Below are positions 16,779 to 25,152 of a stretch of DNA of 64,000 nucleotides, one piece after another. The first letter of the stretch is position 1. The number at the start of each line of letters is the position of its first letter. This stretch comes from Candidimonas sp. (lineage in GTDB: Bacteria; Pseudomonadota; Gammaproteobacteria; Burkholderiales; Burkholderiaceae_B): NCBI GenBank assembly GCA_004297945.1, contig SCRC01000060.1:37655-101654 (forward strand). The letters run 5' to 3'. The translations under genes and the position numbers were made by a program. The notes beneath the pieces were generated by a model that saw only the letters and a list, made by a program, of their open reading frames with translations, was not told the origin of the DNA and did no database searches.

Positions 16779-17681
16779 ATGACTCACTCAATGTTTATTG
16801 GCAATTTGCAATTGAATTGGTTGCGCACCTTTGAAGCCGCTGGACGACACTTGAGCTTTTCGCTGGCCGCAGCCGAACTCAACATGAGCCAATCAGCGGT
16901 GAGTCAGCAAGTCAAGCTACTTGAGCATAAACTCGGAAAGAGCCTATTCAAACGTCAGACCCGCTCGATTCAACTGACGATCGAGGGTCGTGCGTACTTG
17001 GACGTTGTGCAAGAGGGGCTCCAGCGGCTGAGCCTTGGCATGAAAAATATTTTCGGTTCCGTCGCGGAAGGAGTACTGGATCTCAGCGTCAACAATACCT
17101 TTGCGCAGCTGTGGCTGGTTCCGCGCCTCGGGCGATTCATGGAGTTGCACCCCAAGCTGTCGCTGCGCATGCTACAGACCAACTGGGATATTGACTACCC
17201 CACTTCTCGTGCCGAACTAGAGATCCGCTATGGCAGCGGCAATTGGCCAGGTTTTGAAGTGCGCAGCCTTCTGTCGCACCAGCTCCAACCTTATTGCTGC
17301 GTCCAATTCGTCAATACACTGCGTACGCCAAATGACTTGTTTGGCGCCCCACTGATCGATGTATTGGGCACACCCAGCGGGTGGCGGGACTGGCAACACC
17401 GGTACACTCTAGGGCAACATGAACCTATCCATCGCTTCAACGTGGACAGCTACGAAATTGCCGCCAGCATGGCCATTGAAGGCATGGGCATCTGCCTTCT
17501 GCCAGATGACTTGGTAAAGGGCTCCCGACTGGAGCCGCACCTAGTATGCCCACTGAATGCCCCCATTGACTCCTCCGCTGGATATTTTATGGCCAGACGG
17601 ACGGACCGACCGTTGTCGGGACCAGCGCTCGCTTTCAATAGCTGGCTGATCACAGAGTCAGGGGTGGTCCCGGACATCTGA
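16779..17681 (+). CDS. LysR-type transcriptional regulator, GcvA-like
   Basis: 300 residues from the ATG at 16779 (an ATG at 16791 and an upstream TTG are alternatives; no clear ribosome-binding site decides). The winged helix is LNWLRTFEAAGRHLSFSLAA then ELNMSQSAVSQQVKLLEHKL, the usual GcvA-type signature. The effector domain shows LVPRLGRFMELHPKLSLRM and AASMAIEGMGICLLPDDLV. It is divergent from the tauABC-like operon and is presumably its activator, with the inverted repeat at 16591-16619 between them. The ligand is unknown. Confidence 0.88.
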   Translation: MTHSMFIGNLQLNWLRTFEAAGRHLSFSLAAAELNMSQSAVSQQVKLLEHKLGKSLFKRQTRSIQLTIEGRAYLDVVQEGLQRLSLGMKNIFGSVAEGVLDLSVNNTFAQLWLVPRLGRFMELHPKLSLRMLQTNWDIDYPTSRAELEIRYGSGNWPGFEVRSLLSHQLQPYCCVQFVNTLRTPNDLFGAPLIDVLGTPSGWRDWQHRYTLGQHEPIHRFNVDSYEIAASMAIEGMGICLLPDDLVKGSRLEPHLVCPLNAPIDSSAGYFMARRTDRPLSGPALAFNSWLITESGVVPDI

Positions 17682-18108
17682 ACAGTCCAATCATAGGCCG
17701 GAAGTGCGTTCGGTTCGCTGGGCAGTGCAGATATTGAACATTTTTCGACCAAGAGCGGGCTTGGGGAAGCGGAAGTTTAACGTTCGTCGTGTTCGCCCAC
17801 TACCGTAGACGCCGACAAAGTAATGCGTCGATTCTCTAATTCGGGTAGCGCATTAACTTCATCCGCATATTTCGTGGTCCCGTTCATGCGTGGTGGACTG
17901 ACCAGTTGTACGTCTATTGCTTTGAGGTTGTTGGCGCGTTGTTCAATCAGGTTTTCTATGCATCGAGGCATAGAAAACATTAATGTATCAGTCCAGTTTG
18001 CCTCTAAAGTCAATAAGTTTTACGAGGGAACGCGATCAATTTCATTTTAAGCAAGCTCATTACAGGGGTTTTAGGGAGGTATAAAGCAATTGGTGCCAGA
18101 AAGAATTG
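17682..18108. other. gene-poor stretch between the LysR gene and tRNA-Pro
   Basis: No supportable gene. A 78-codon minus-strand frame (17777-18013) opens with TTG and lacks a ribosome-binding site. Its end (ELENRRITL) faintly recalls OmpA-like C-termini, which is not enough to call it. An integrase would be expected near here if the left region entered at the tRNA; none is visible. Confidence 0.4.
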
Positions 18109-18138
18109 AGGGCTTACCTGAATAATCAGGTAAGCCCT
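18109..18138 (-). terminator. hairpin downstream of tRNA-Pro
   Basis: A perfect 13-bp stem (18109-18121 with 18126-18138) around the loop ATAA, 9 bp beyond the 3' end of the minus-strand tRNA. Reading in the direction of the tRNA it is followed by CAATTCTTTCT, a modest T-rich tail. Likely the transcription terminator of the tRNA. Confidence 0.65.
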
Positions 18139-18147
18139 TGATATTAT

Positions 18148-18224
<77 letters not shown>

Positions 18225-18307
18225 ACGGCCTAGTATTCGCCTGTGGCGAAACTGGGCAGACCGAGATTCTAGCATGGATGGAAGGCAGGCTTGAATGGGG
18301 GGCGGCT

Positions 18308-18380
18308 ATGGCACCCACAAGGGGTGCCGCTACATGATTTATGCGCAGGTTTTTGTAGCGGCACCCCTTGTGGGTGCCAT
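18308..18380. repeat. dispersed hairpin repeat, inverted pair (locus 1)
   Basis: Two units face each other: forward 18308-18335 and reverse 18354-18380. Each has a stem GGCACCC/GGGTGCC and a GCTACA tail pointing inward. The pair lies 23 bp beyond the 3' end of the sulfatase gene. This is the leftmost of eleven loci in the window. Confidence 0.85.
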
Positions 18381-18403
18381 TGCACCATGTACCACAACAG
18401 GCC

Positions 18404-20293
18404 TCACGACTTCGCCCGCAAATGCGGCAAGGTATAGCGCTGGTTTTGATACATCCAGGCGGGCCACAGCACATGAGCCAGGGCTTCGCGCGCGAGGGCA
18501 GGGTCGACCGCCATCGGCGTATAGGTTTCGGGCGCCGTATAACGGTACTGTGTGGGTTCCCGGTGCGGCTCCAGCACCAGCAGAGCGTCGCCCTTCAGGT
18601 AGCCGTAGTTGTCGCTGTATTGCATCATCGCCCGCCCACCTCCGGCTGCGGTCAGGTCGTGCCCGATCATGGGGTGCTCGGTATGCAAGCCCATAATCGA
18701 GAGCAGCGTGGGCGGCAGATCGATCTGGCTGACCAGGCGGTCGTCGCGCCGGGCGGGTATGTCGGCGCCCAGGATCAGAGCCGGAATATGAAAATGCCGC
18801 AGCGGCACGAGGTTGGCGCCGAATACTCGCGAATCGTGGTCAGCCACAATTAAAAAAACGGTGTTGTCCCAATATGCGGATTGCCTGGCTTTTTTAAAGA
18901 ACTGGCCTATCGCCCAGTCGGCATAGCGTACGCTGTTTTCAACGGTGGCCGGATCGCCGTCGGTTTGGATGCGACCGCTGGGATATTCCCAGGGCGAATG
19001 GTTGGTGACCGAAAACGCCAGCGTAAAAGTGGGCTGTTCGGGCGGGCTGGAGAGTAGTCGATCCAGTTGCGCGAACATGTCTTCGTCGCAGGCGCCCCAG
19101 GTGCCGGCAAAAGCCGGGTTCTTGAACGTGGGGCGGTCGTACAGGTCGTCAAAACCGTTGCCGAAAAAGAAACTTTTCATATTGTCGAAATGCGCTTCAC
19201 CGCCATAGATAAAGCGTGACCGGTAGCCTTGCTGTTTAAGCACCTGGGCCAGCGTGAAGAAATTGCTTTGGGCTCCCGACAAGCGCAAGGCGGCATCGGA
19301 CACGGTGGGCGGGAAGCCTGCAACGACGGCTTCAAGCCCGCGCACCGAGCGGGTTCCGGTGGCATAGGCCTGGGTGAAGTTCCAGGCATGCTCCGCCAGC
19401 TTGTCGAGTTCAGGGGTGAGGCCGGCACCGCCCAGATTGCGGATGTATTGCGCTCCCAGGCTTTCTTCCACGATTATCACGAGGTTGAGCGGCCGGTCGC
19501 GCGAGGCGCTGGGCGTTTGCATATGGAGCGATGGGATGTCGGGGTGGGCGGTGTCCAGCCCGGCGCAGGCATTGACGATGCGGTGCATATCGGCGGCCGG
19601 CATGTCGCCGTATACGTCGGACGCCGAGCGTTCGTTTTTCATGCTGTATACCGCGTAGGCTACGTTGTAGAGCGAATTGAGCGGCAGGGTATTGAGCATG
19701 CTGTCGCCGCAATAGGCGACGGTCGAAGGATTGATGGGACGGTGGCCCAGCGTGCCGCGTATGGCCAGAAACGTGACCGCGCCTGCGGCCAGTGTAAATA
19801 GAGGGCGCAGCCACCATGCCATGACTGCGTCGGGATGAGCGTAGCCGAACAGCCTGTGGCCGATCCATAAGAATAGCGCCAGAATCACCAGGCCGCCGAC
19901 GATTACGGCCTTGTAGCCTTTCCAGAGCATGCCGAATACTTCCTGGGGGTGTTTGAGGTACTCGACGTATAGACGGTTGGGCCGCGTATCGTATTCATAA
20001 ATGAATTGCGGTGTCGAGACTTCCAGCAGCACCAGCAAAAACCAGACGATCTGAAACCATGCGCCTGTGATCGCCACAGCCGCCGGCCAGTGGCCGATCC
20101 AGGGGCTAAGCCATGCCGGGATGCCCGCGAAAATGGCGATTTGATTGGCATCGATGCGCAAGCCCCCTTTTAATATGGGAAGCAGGCCGCCCGCCTGGCG
20201 CACCCGCGGCCATTGCCATGCCGCCAGCAGGCATCGGCTAAGCGTTAAGAGACAAAAGCTTGAAACAATGAAAATCCAGATCTGCGCGCGCAT
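18404..20293 (-). CDS. LTA synthase-family sulfatase (membrane-anchored alkaline phosphatase superfamily)
   Basis: 629 residues. The N-terminal ~190 residues hold four to five hydrophobic helices, and the C-terminal half is a periplasmic sulfatase-fold domain. Visible active-site segments: NLVIIVEESLGAQY (metal-binding Glu), ATGTRSVRGLEAVVAGFPP with the nucleophilic Thr of the GTRSVRG motif, and LIVADHDSRVFG (metal ligands). Gram-negative relatives transfer or hydrolyse phospho-alcohol groups on envelope glycans or lipids (OpgB/EptA/LtaS-like). Which substrate is used here is not readable. It is divergent from the second Liv cluster with 129 bp between the starts. Confidence 0.85.
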   Translation of the reverse strand: MRAQIWIFIVSSFCLLTLSRCLLAAWQWPRVRQAGGLLPILKGGLRIDANQIAIFAGIPAWLSPWIGHWPAAVAITGAWFQIVWFLLVLLEVSTPQFIYEYDTRPNRLYVEYLKHPQEVFGMLWKGYKAVIVGGLVILALFLWIGHRLFGYAHPDAVMAWWLRPLFTLAAGAVTFLAIRGTLGHRPINPSTVAYCGDSMLNTLPLNSLYNVAYAVYSMKNERSASDVYGDMPAADMHRIVNACAGLDTAHPDIPSLHMQTPSASRDRPLNLVIIVEESLGAQYIRNLGGAGLTPELDKLAEHAWNFTQAYATGTRSVRGLEAVVAGFPPTVSDAALRLSGAQSNFFTLAQVLKQQGYRSRFIYGGEAHFDNMKSFFFGNGFDDLYDRPTFKNPAFAGTWGACDEDMFAQLDRLLSSPPEQPTFTLAFSVTNHSPWEYPSGRIQTDGDPATVENSVRYADWAIGQFFKKARQSAYWDNTVFLIVADHDSRVFGANLVPLRHFHIPALILGADIPARRDDRLVSQIDLPPTLLSIMGLHTEHPMIGHDLTAAGGGRAMMQYSDNYGYLKGDALLVLEPHREPTQYRYTAPETYTPMAVDPALAREALAHVLWPAWMYQNQRYTLPHLRAKS

Positions 20294-20422
20294 GGTGTGG
20301 GCAAGAGGTGTCTAACTATGTCAGTGTATATGCATATATTTAGTCTATTGCGCTGTACTGGCTTATATTGCGTACAATTTATTCGCACTAGTCTACCCTT
20401 TGCTAAAAACAGGAAGCACATC

Positions 20423-21634
20423 ATGTACCGAACGGGATGTTACGCCAGATTGCTTGGCGTCTTTACCTTGAGCGTTGTAGCGTTTTCTTCGTCCGCCCAG
20501 GGGACGATCACCATTGGCGAGCTTAATAGCTATAAAACCCAGCCGGCGTTTTTGGGCCCGTACAAGCATGGCATGGAATTGGCGATCGAGCAGGTGAATG
20601 CGGCCGGCGGCGTTAACGGCAAAAAGCTTGCGCTGGTCACGCGCGACGATAACTCCAATCCGGGCGATGCCGTCCGCGCCGCAGAAGAGCTTCTTACTCG
20701 CGACAAAGCGGACGTGTTGTGCGGCACATTCCTGTCCAATATTGGTTTGGCGGTCACGGATTTTGCCAGACATAAAAAGGTTTTTTTCCTGGCCAGCGAG
20801 CCGCTTACCGACAAGATCGTTTGGGCTGACGGCAATCACTACACCTTTCGCCTCAGGGCTTCCACCTATATGCAGGTGGCCATGCTGATTCCGGCCGCAG
20901 TCAAAATGAACAAGAAGCGCTGGGCGGTGGTGTATCCCAATTACGAGTATGGGCAGTCGGCTGTTGCAACCTTCAAGAAGTTGCTCAAGGCCGCGCAGCC
21001 CGATGTCGAATTCGTCGCCGAACAGGCCACCCCGCTGGGCAAGATTGATGCGGGCAATGTTGTGCAGGCGCTGTCCGACGCCAAGCCCGAGGCGCTGTTC
21101 AATGTCTTGTTTGCGGGCGATCTGGCGAAATTCGTGCGTGCCGGCACTCAGCGTAATTTTTTCAAACATCTGTCCGTAGTCAGTCTGTTGACTGGCGAGC
21201 CGGAGTACCTGGATCCTCTGGGCAATGAGACTCCGGTGGGCTGGGTAGTCACCGGCTACCCCTGGTATGCCATCGACACGCCCGAACACAAAAAGTTTTT
21301 GGACGCGTATCGGGCCAGGTTTCACGACTACCCGCGCCTGGGCTCGGTCGTGGGCTACAACACAATTATGTCGCTCGCCACGGGCATCGGCCGCGCCGGC
21401 TCAACCGATACCGAGGCGCTGGTGAAGGCCTTTAAAAACCTGCCGGTCAATACCCCGTTTGGCCCCATTGTGTATCGTGGCATCGATCATCAGTCGACGA
21501 TGGGCGCTTATGTTGGAACCCTGGCGATCAAAAACGGCAAGGGGGTTATGGAAAACTTCAAGTATGTGGATGGCGCCCAGGTTCAGCCCAGCGACGCGCA
21601 AGTCAGGAAGTGGCGTCCGGCCAGCGCCGACTAA
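20423..21634 (+). CDS. livK: Liv-type ABC transporter periplasmic substrate-binding protein (second cluster)
   Basis: 403 residues from the ATG at 20423, chosen because AGGAAG lies 6 bp upstream and a signal peptide follows (RLLGVFTLSVVAFSSSAQG). The mature fold is type-I periplasmic: GPYKHGMELAIEQVNAAGGV and TRDDNSNPGDAVRAAEELL. It then has VLCGTFLSNIGLAVTDFA and a YPNYEYGQSAVATFK hinge segment. It heads a four-gene transporter (20423-25106). The neighbouring gene makes an enzyme for aryl or branched 2-oxo acids, so an aromatic or branched-chain amino acid is a reasonable guess for its ligand. Confidence 0.88.
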   Translation: MYRTGCYARLLGVFTLSVVAFSSSAQGTITIGELNSYKTQPAFLGPYKHGMELAIEQVNAAGGVNGKKLALVTRDDNSNPGDAVRAAEELLTRDKADVLCGTFLSNIGLAVTDFARHKKVFFLASEPLTDKIVWADGNHYTFRLRASTYMQVAMLIPAAVKMNKKRWAVVYPNYEYGQSAVATFKKLLKAAQPDVEFVAEQATPLGKIDAGNVVQALSDAKPEALFNVLFAGDLAKFVRAGTQRNFFKHLSVVSLLTGEPEYLDPLGNETPVGWVVTGYPWYAIDTPEHKKFLDAYRARFHDYPRLGSVVGYNTIMSLATGIGRAGSTDTEALVKAFKNLPVNTPFGPIVYRGIDHQSTMGAYVGTLAIKNGKGVMENFKYVDGAQVQPSDAQVRKWRPASAD

Positions 21635-21676
21635 CTCCGAAAAGACGCGCTACCCGCAGTGGTAGCGCCCGACCTC

Positions 21677-23599
21677 ATGCATTTTAGCGGCTTTATTGTT
21701 CAGTTTCTGAATGGCCTGGCAGAAGCGTCATCGCTCTTTCTCGTGGCGGCCGGGCTGTCGCTTATTTTTGGCGTCACGCGCATTGTCAACTTTGCGCATG
21801 GTTCGCTATACATGCTGGGCATATATATTGCGTACACGTTCACCCGACACTGGGGGCAGGGGCCCTTGGGTTTTTGGCTATGTCTGATTGCGGCGGCGCT
21901 ATGCGTGGGCGCGCTGGGCGCCGCGCTGGAAATCGGCTTGCTGCGGCGCATTTACCGAGCGCCCGAGATGTTCCAGTTGCTGGCGACTTTCGCGCTGGTA
22001 TTGGTTATTAACGACGCCACGCTCTGGTTGTGGGGCCCCGACGATTTGCTGGGGCCGCTAGCCCCTGGCCTGAGCGGCGCGATTCCTGTTTTTGATCGTT
22101 ATTTGCCCGTCTACGATCTTGCGCTGATTGTCCTGGGCCCGTTTGTGCTGGTGTGCGTTTGGCTGTTATTGACCCGCACGCGCTGGGGCGCACTGATACG
22201 GGCAGCTACCCAGGATCGTGAAATGCTGGGCGCGCTGGGCGTGAATCAGGCCTGGCTGTTCACGAGCGTGTTTGCCTTGGGGGCTTTTCTTGCGGCTTTT
22301 GGCGGGGCTGTGCAGATACCCAGGCAACCGGCGAATCTCAGTCTGGACATGAGTGTTATTGGCGATGCGTTTGTGGTGGTGGTGGTCGGAGGCATGGGGT
22401 CGATTCCAGGCGCCTATCTGGCCGCCCTGATTATTGCGCAGGTCAAGGCGCTTTGCATTGTGTTGGGTGTAGTGTCTTTCGGCGGCTTTGAATTTGCGTT
22501 TCCCAAGCTCACTTTGGTGGCGGAATTCATATTCATGGCGTTGGTGCTGGTGTTTCGTCCCTGGGGTTTGCTGGGCAAGCCCTTGGCGGCAATCCGCAAT
22601 ACCGACGCGCCTGAAGCGTCGTCAGGGCAATCACCAGGAGGCTGGTTCAAGATGGCCCTGCTGGCGCTGGTATTGGCCTTGATGGCGTTGCCGCTGCTGG
22701 CCCACACCTTTCCGTATGCACCGGTGTTGGCGCTGGATATCATCGTGGCCGTTTTGTTTGCGGCCAGTTTGCATTTCATGATGGGGCCGGGCGGCATGCC
22801 TTCCTTCGGGCATGCGGCGTATTTCGGTTTGGGCGCCTACGGAGCGGCCCTGCTTTTCAAAATGGCGGGCTGGCACATGGTTGCCGCTTTGGCCGGCGCC
22901 CTGATTGTGGCCGGCGCCGGAGCCGTGATTTTTGGCTGGTTCTGCGTGCGTCTCTCGGGCGTGTATCTGGCCATGCTGACGCTGGCGTTTGCACAAATCA
23001 TATGGTCGGTGGCGTATCAGTGGGATACCTTTACAGGAGGGTCCAACGGCATAATTGGCATTTGGCCGCCCGACTGGTTAGCGGGCGCAGGCTACTATTA
23101 TTTTGCGCTCGCCATGGTGGTACTTGCGTTGCTGGCCTTGCGGCGAGCCGTGTTTTCTCCTTTTGGCCTGGCCCTCAGGGCCAGCCGCGACTCAGCCCTG
23201 CGCGCCGATGCGCTGGGAGTCGACGTCAAAGGCGTGCAGTGGGCCGCCTTTGTCGTGGCCGGCGCATGGGCCGGGCTGGCGGGCGCCTTGTATGTGTTTT
23301 CCAAAGGCAGCGCCTCACCCGACGTCATTTCCATCCAAAAATCGGTGGATGGGCTGATCATGGTGATGCTCGGAGGCGTGCAGACATTGGCTGGGCCTAT
23401 AGTCGGTGCGGCCGCATTCAAAATGCTGCAAGATTATTTTTCGGGTATTACGCAATATTGGCACGCTTTGCTGGGTGGAGTAATACTGCTGCTGGTTCTG
23501 GCATTTCCAGAAGGGATTGCGGGCTCTTGTAAACGGCTGCTGGCCTCGCGCCAGGCACAATCATCCGGGTCAATTCAAGACGGGCGAGGTTCAGCATGA
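21677..23599 (+). CDS. fused LivH-LivM ABC transporter permease (second cluster)
   Basis: 640 residues from the ATG at 21677 (a GTG at 21659 is also in frame). Residues ~1-300 are LivH-like (LIFGVTRIVNFAHGSLYMLG, VVVVGGMGSIPGAYLAALI). After a short polar linker (~305-325) residues ~325-630 are LivM-like (GGMPSFGHAAYFGLGAYGAA, FTGGSNGIIG, GGVQTLAGPIVGAAAF). Both pore halves are thus in one chain, unlike the separate genes at 5146-6986. Such fusions occur in this ABC family. The stop overlaps the next start by 4 bp (ATGA). Confidence 0.9.
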   Translation: MHFSGFIVQFLNGLAEASSLFLVAAGLSLIFGVTRIVNFAHGSLYMLGIYIAYTFTRHWGQGPLGFWLCLIAAALCVGALGAALEIGLLRRIYRAPEMFQLLATFALVLVINDATLWLWGPDDLLGPLAPGLSGAIPVFDRYLPVYDLALIVLGPFVLVCVWLLLTRTRWGALIRAATQDREMLGALGVNQAWLFTSVFALGAFLAAFGGAVQIPRQPANLSLDMSVIGDAFVVVVVGGMGSIPGAYLAALIIAQVKALCIVLGVVSFGGFEFAFPKLTLVAEFIFMALVLVFRPWGLLGKPLAAIRNTDAPEASSGQSPGGWFKMALLALVLALMALPLLAHTFPYAPVLALDIIVAVLFAASLHFMMGPGGMPSFGHAAYFGLGAYGAALLFKMAGWHMVAALAGALIVAGAGAVIFGWFCVRLSGVYLAMLTLAFAQIIWSVAYQWDTFTGGSNGIIGIWPPDWLAGAGYYYFALAMVVLALLALRRAVFSPFGLALRASRDSALRADALGVDVKGVQWAAFVVAGAWAGLAGALYVFSKGSASPDVISIQKSVDGLIMVMLGGVQTLAGPIVGAAAFKMLQDYFSGITQYWHALLGGVILLLVLAFPEGIAGSCKRLLASRQAQSSGSIQDGRGSA

Positions 23600-24372
23600 G
23601 CCTGCTCGCGGTCGCAGATTTGAAGAAAAGCTTTGGCGGCAACGTGGCGGTCGGGGGCGTCAGTTTCGAATTGGCGGCCGGGGAGTTGCTTGCGCTGATA
23701 GGCCCAAACGGCGCTGGAAAATCAACCATATTCAATATGATCGGCGGACAGTTGGCCGCTGATTCGGGATCGATCACCTTGGGCGGTACGTCGTTGCAGG
23801 GCTTGTCCTCGCGCAGGATCGCCCGTCTGGGTGTGGGGCGTACGTTTCAGATTGCGGCCACATTTTCGTCGATGACAGTGCTGGAAAATATCCAGATGGC
23901 CTTGGTGGCGCGCCACGGACGGGTCTATTCGTTCTGGCATCCCGCGCGCGATATCTACCGTCTGGACGCGCTGGCGCTGCTGGCCCAGGTGGGCATGGGG
24001 GAACACGCTTGCAAGCCTTGTCGCGAGCTGGCTTATGGCGACGTAAAGCGTGTCGAGCTGGCGATGGGGCTGGCCAATGACCCCAAGTTGTTGTTGATGG
24101 ATGAACCTACCGCTGGCATGGCTTCTCACGAGCGCCACGCTTTATTTTCCCTGATAAAAGGCCTGGCCGTAAAGCGCAGGATGGCGGTGCTGTTTACTGA
24201 ACACAGCATGGATGTGGTGTTTGCCTACGCCGACCGGATCATTGTCCTTGCGCGCGGCAGCCTGATCGCGCAAGGCAGTGCCCAGGACGTGCGCAATCAT
24301 CCGAAGGTTCAAGAGGTCTACTTTGGCTCGGGCAAAACCTTTGAAGCGCCCGCAGTGGGGGTGGCATCGTGA
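23596..24372 (+). CDS. livG: Liv-type ABC transporter ATP-binding protein, LivG family (second cluster)
   Basis: 258 residues. Walker A is GPNGAGKST, Q-loop in RTFQIAATFSSMTVLEN, signature-like ELAYGDVKRVELAMGLA, Walker B LLLMDEPTAGMASHE, switch His in LFTEHSMDVVF. The ATG overlaps the permease stop by 4 bp and the gene ends overlapping livF. It energises the fused permease together with the next ATPase. Confidence 0.9.
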   Translation: MSLLAVADLKKSFGGNVAVGGVSFELAAGELLALIGPNGAGKSTIFNMIGGQLAADSGSITLGGTSLQGLSSRRIARLGVGRTFQIAATFSSMTVLENIQMALVARHGRVYSFWHPARDIYRLDALALLAQVGMGEHACKPCRELAYGDVKRVELAMGLANDPKLLLMDEPTAGMASHERHALFSLIKGLAVKRRMAVLFTEHSMDVVFAYADRIIVLARGSLIAQGSAQDVRNHPKVQEVYFGSGKTFEAPAVGVAS

Positions 24373-25106
24373 ATGCTGCGTCGGTCGCTCTGCTCTCGGT
24401 GCGAGGTCTGGACGCCTGGTATGGTGCGGCGCGCATCTTGTATGGAATTGATCTGGAAGTGCGGCGTGGCGAAGTGGTCGCTTTGATGGGGCGTAACGGA
24501 GCGGGCAAATCGACGACACTCAAGGCCATCATGAATCTGGGTCTGCGGCGCTTCGGGCAAATAAGCTTCATGGGACATTCCATCACGGCAAGCAAGCCTT
24601 TCCAGATTGCTCGTCTGGGTGTGGGCTATGTGCCTGAAGACCGTCGCCTTTTTACCGGCCTCAGCGTCCGTCAAAATCTGGATTTGGGGCGTCAGCCGGA
24701 ACGGCATTGGCCTGATGGCCGGGCGGTTTCGGCCTGGACCATTGAGGCGTTATTCGATTTGTTCCCGATTTTGCGACCTTTGGAAAGCCGGCAGGCGGGC
24801 ACATTGAGCGGTGGCGAGCAGCAGATGCTGACAGTGGCCAGAACCTTGATGGGCAACCCTTATGTCGTGCTGCTTGATGAGCCGTCCGAAGGTGTGGCTC
24901 CGATTGTCGTGGAACAAATGGTCGCCATGATCCTGACGTTGAAGCAACAAGGAACGAGCATTTTGCTGTCAGAGCAGAACATTCATTTTGCGCAACTCGT
25001 CGCCGATCGGGCGTATGTGCTGGAAAAAGGCCTTGTGCAATATAGCGGCACGATGCAAGAGATGCGCCAAAGCCCTGAAGTCATTCGCAGTTATCTGGCG
25101 ATATGA
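24369..25106 (+). CDS. livF: Liv-type ABC transporter ATP-binding protein, LivF family (second cluster)
   Basis: 245 residues, starting at a GTG (24369) that overlaps the livG stop (GTGA). The nearby ATG at 24373 is out of frame. Walker A is GRNGAGKST, the LivF segment GYVPEDRRLFTGLSVRQN is present, signature TLSGGEQQMLTVARTL, Walker B VVLLDEPSEGVAP, and LLSEQNIHFA ends the core. It is the last gene of the cluster and converges on the indolepyruvate oxidoreductase gene, with one hairpin repeat between. Confidence 0.9.
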   Translation: MNAASVALLSVRGLDAWYGAARILYGIDLEVRRGEVVALMGRNGAGKSTTLKAIMNLGLRRFGQISFMGHSITASKPFQIARLGVGYVPEDRRLFTGLSVRQNLDLGRQPERHWPDGRAVSAWTIEALFDLFPILRPLESRQAGTLSGGEQQMLTVARTLMGNPYVVLLDEPSEGVAPIVVEQMVAMILTLKQQGTSILLSEQNIHFAQLVADRAYVLEKGLVQYSGTMQEMRQSPEVIRSYLAI

Positions 25107-25120
25107 GGGCGGGTATGTTT

Positions 25121-25147
25121 TGTAGCGCCACCCCTTGTGGGTGGCAT
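25121..25147. repeat. dispersed hairpin repeat, single unit (locus 2)
   Basis: One reverse-oriented unit, TGTAGCGCCACC then CCTTGTGGGTGGCAT, between two convergent genes (livF stop 25106, IOR stop 25153). A compensatory change keeps the stem paired (GCCACCC with GGGTGGC), which argues for selection on structure or ongoing pairing. It may double as a bidirectional terminator. Confidence 0.8.
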
Positions 25148-25152
25148 CTCAT

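Noticed and set aside
17777-18013. 78-codon minus-strand frame with an OmpA-like ENRRITL end
   Set aside because: TTG start, no ribosome-binding site, a stop just upstream, and the resemblance is limited to a few residues.
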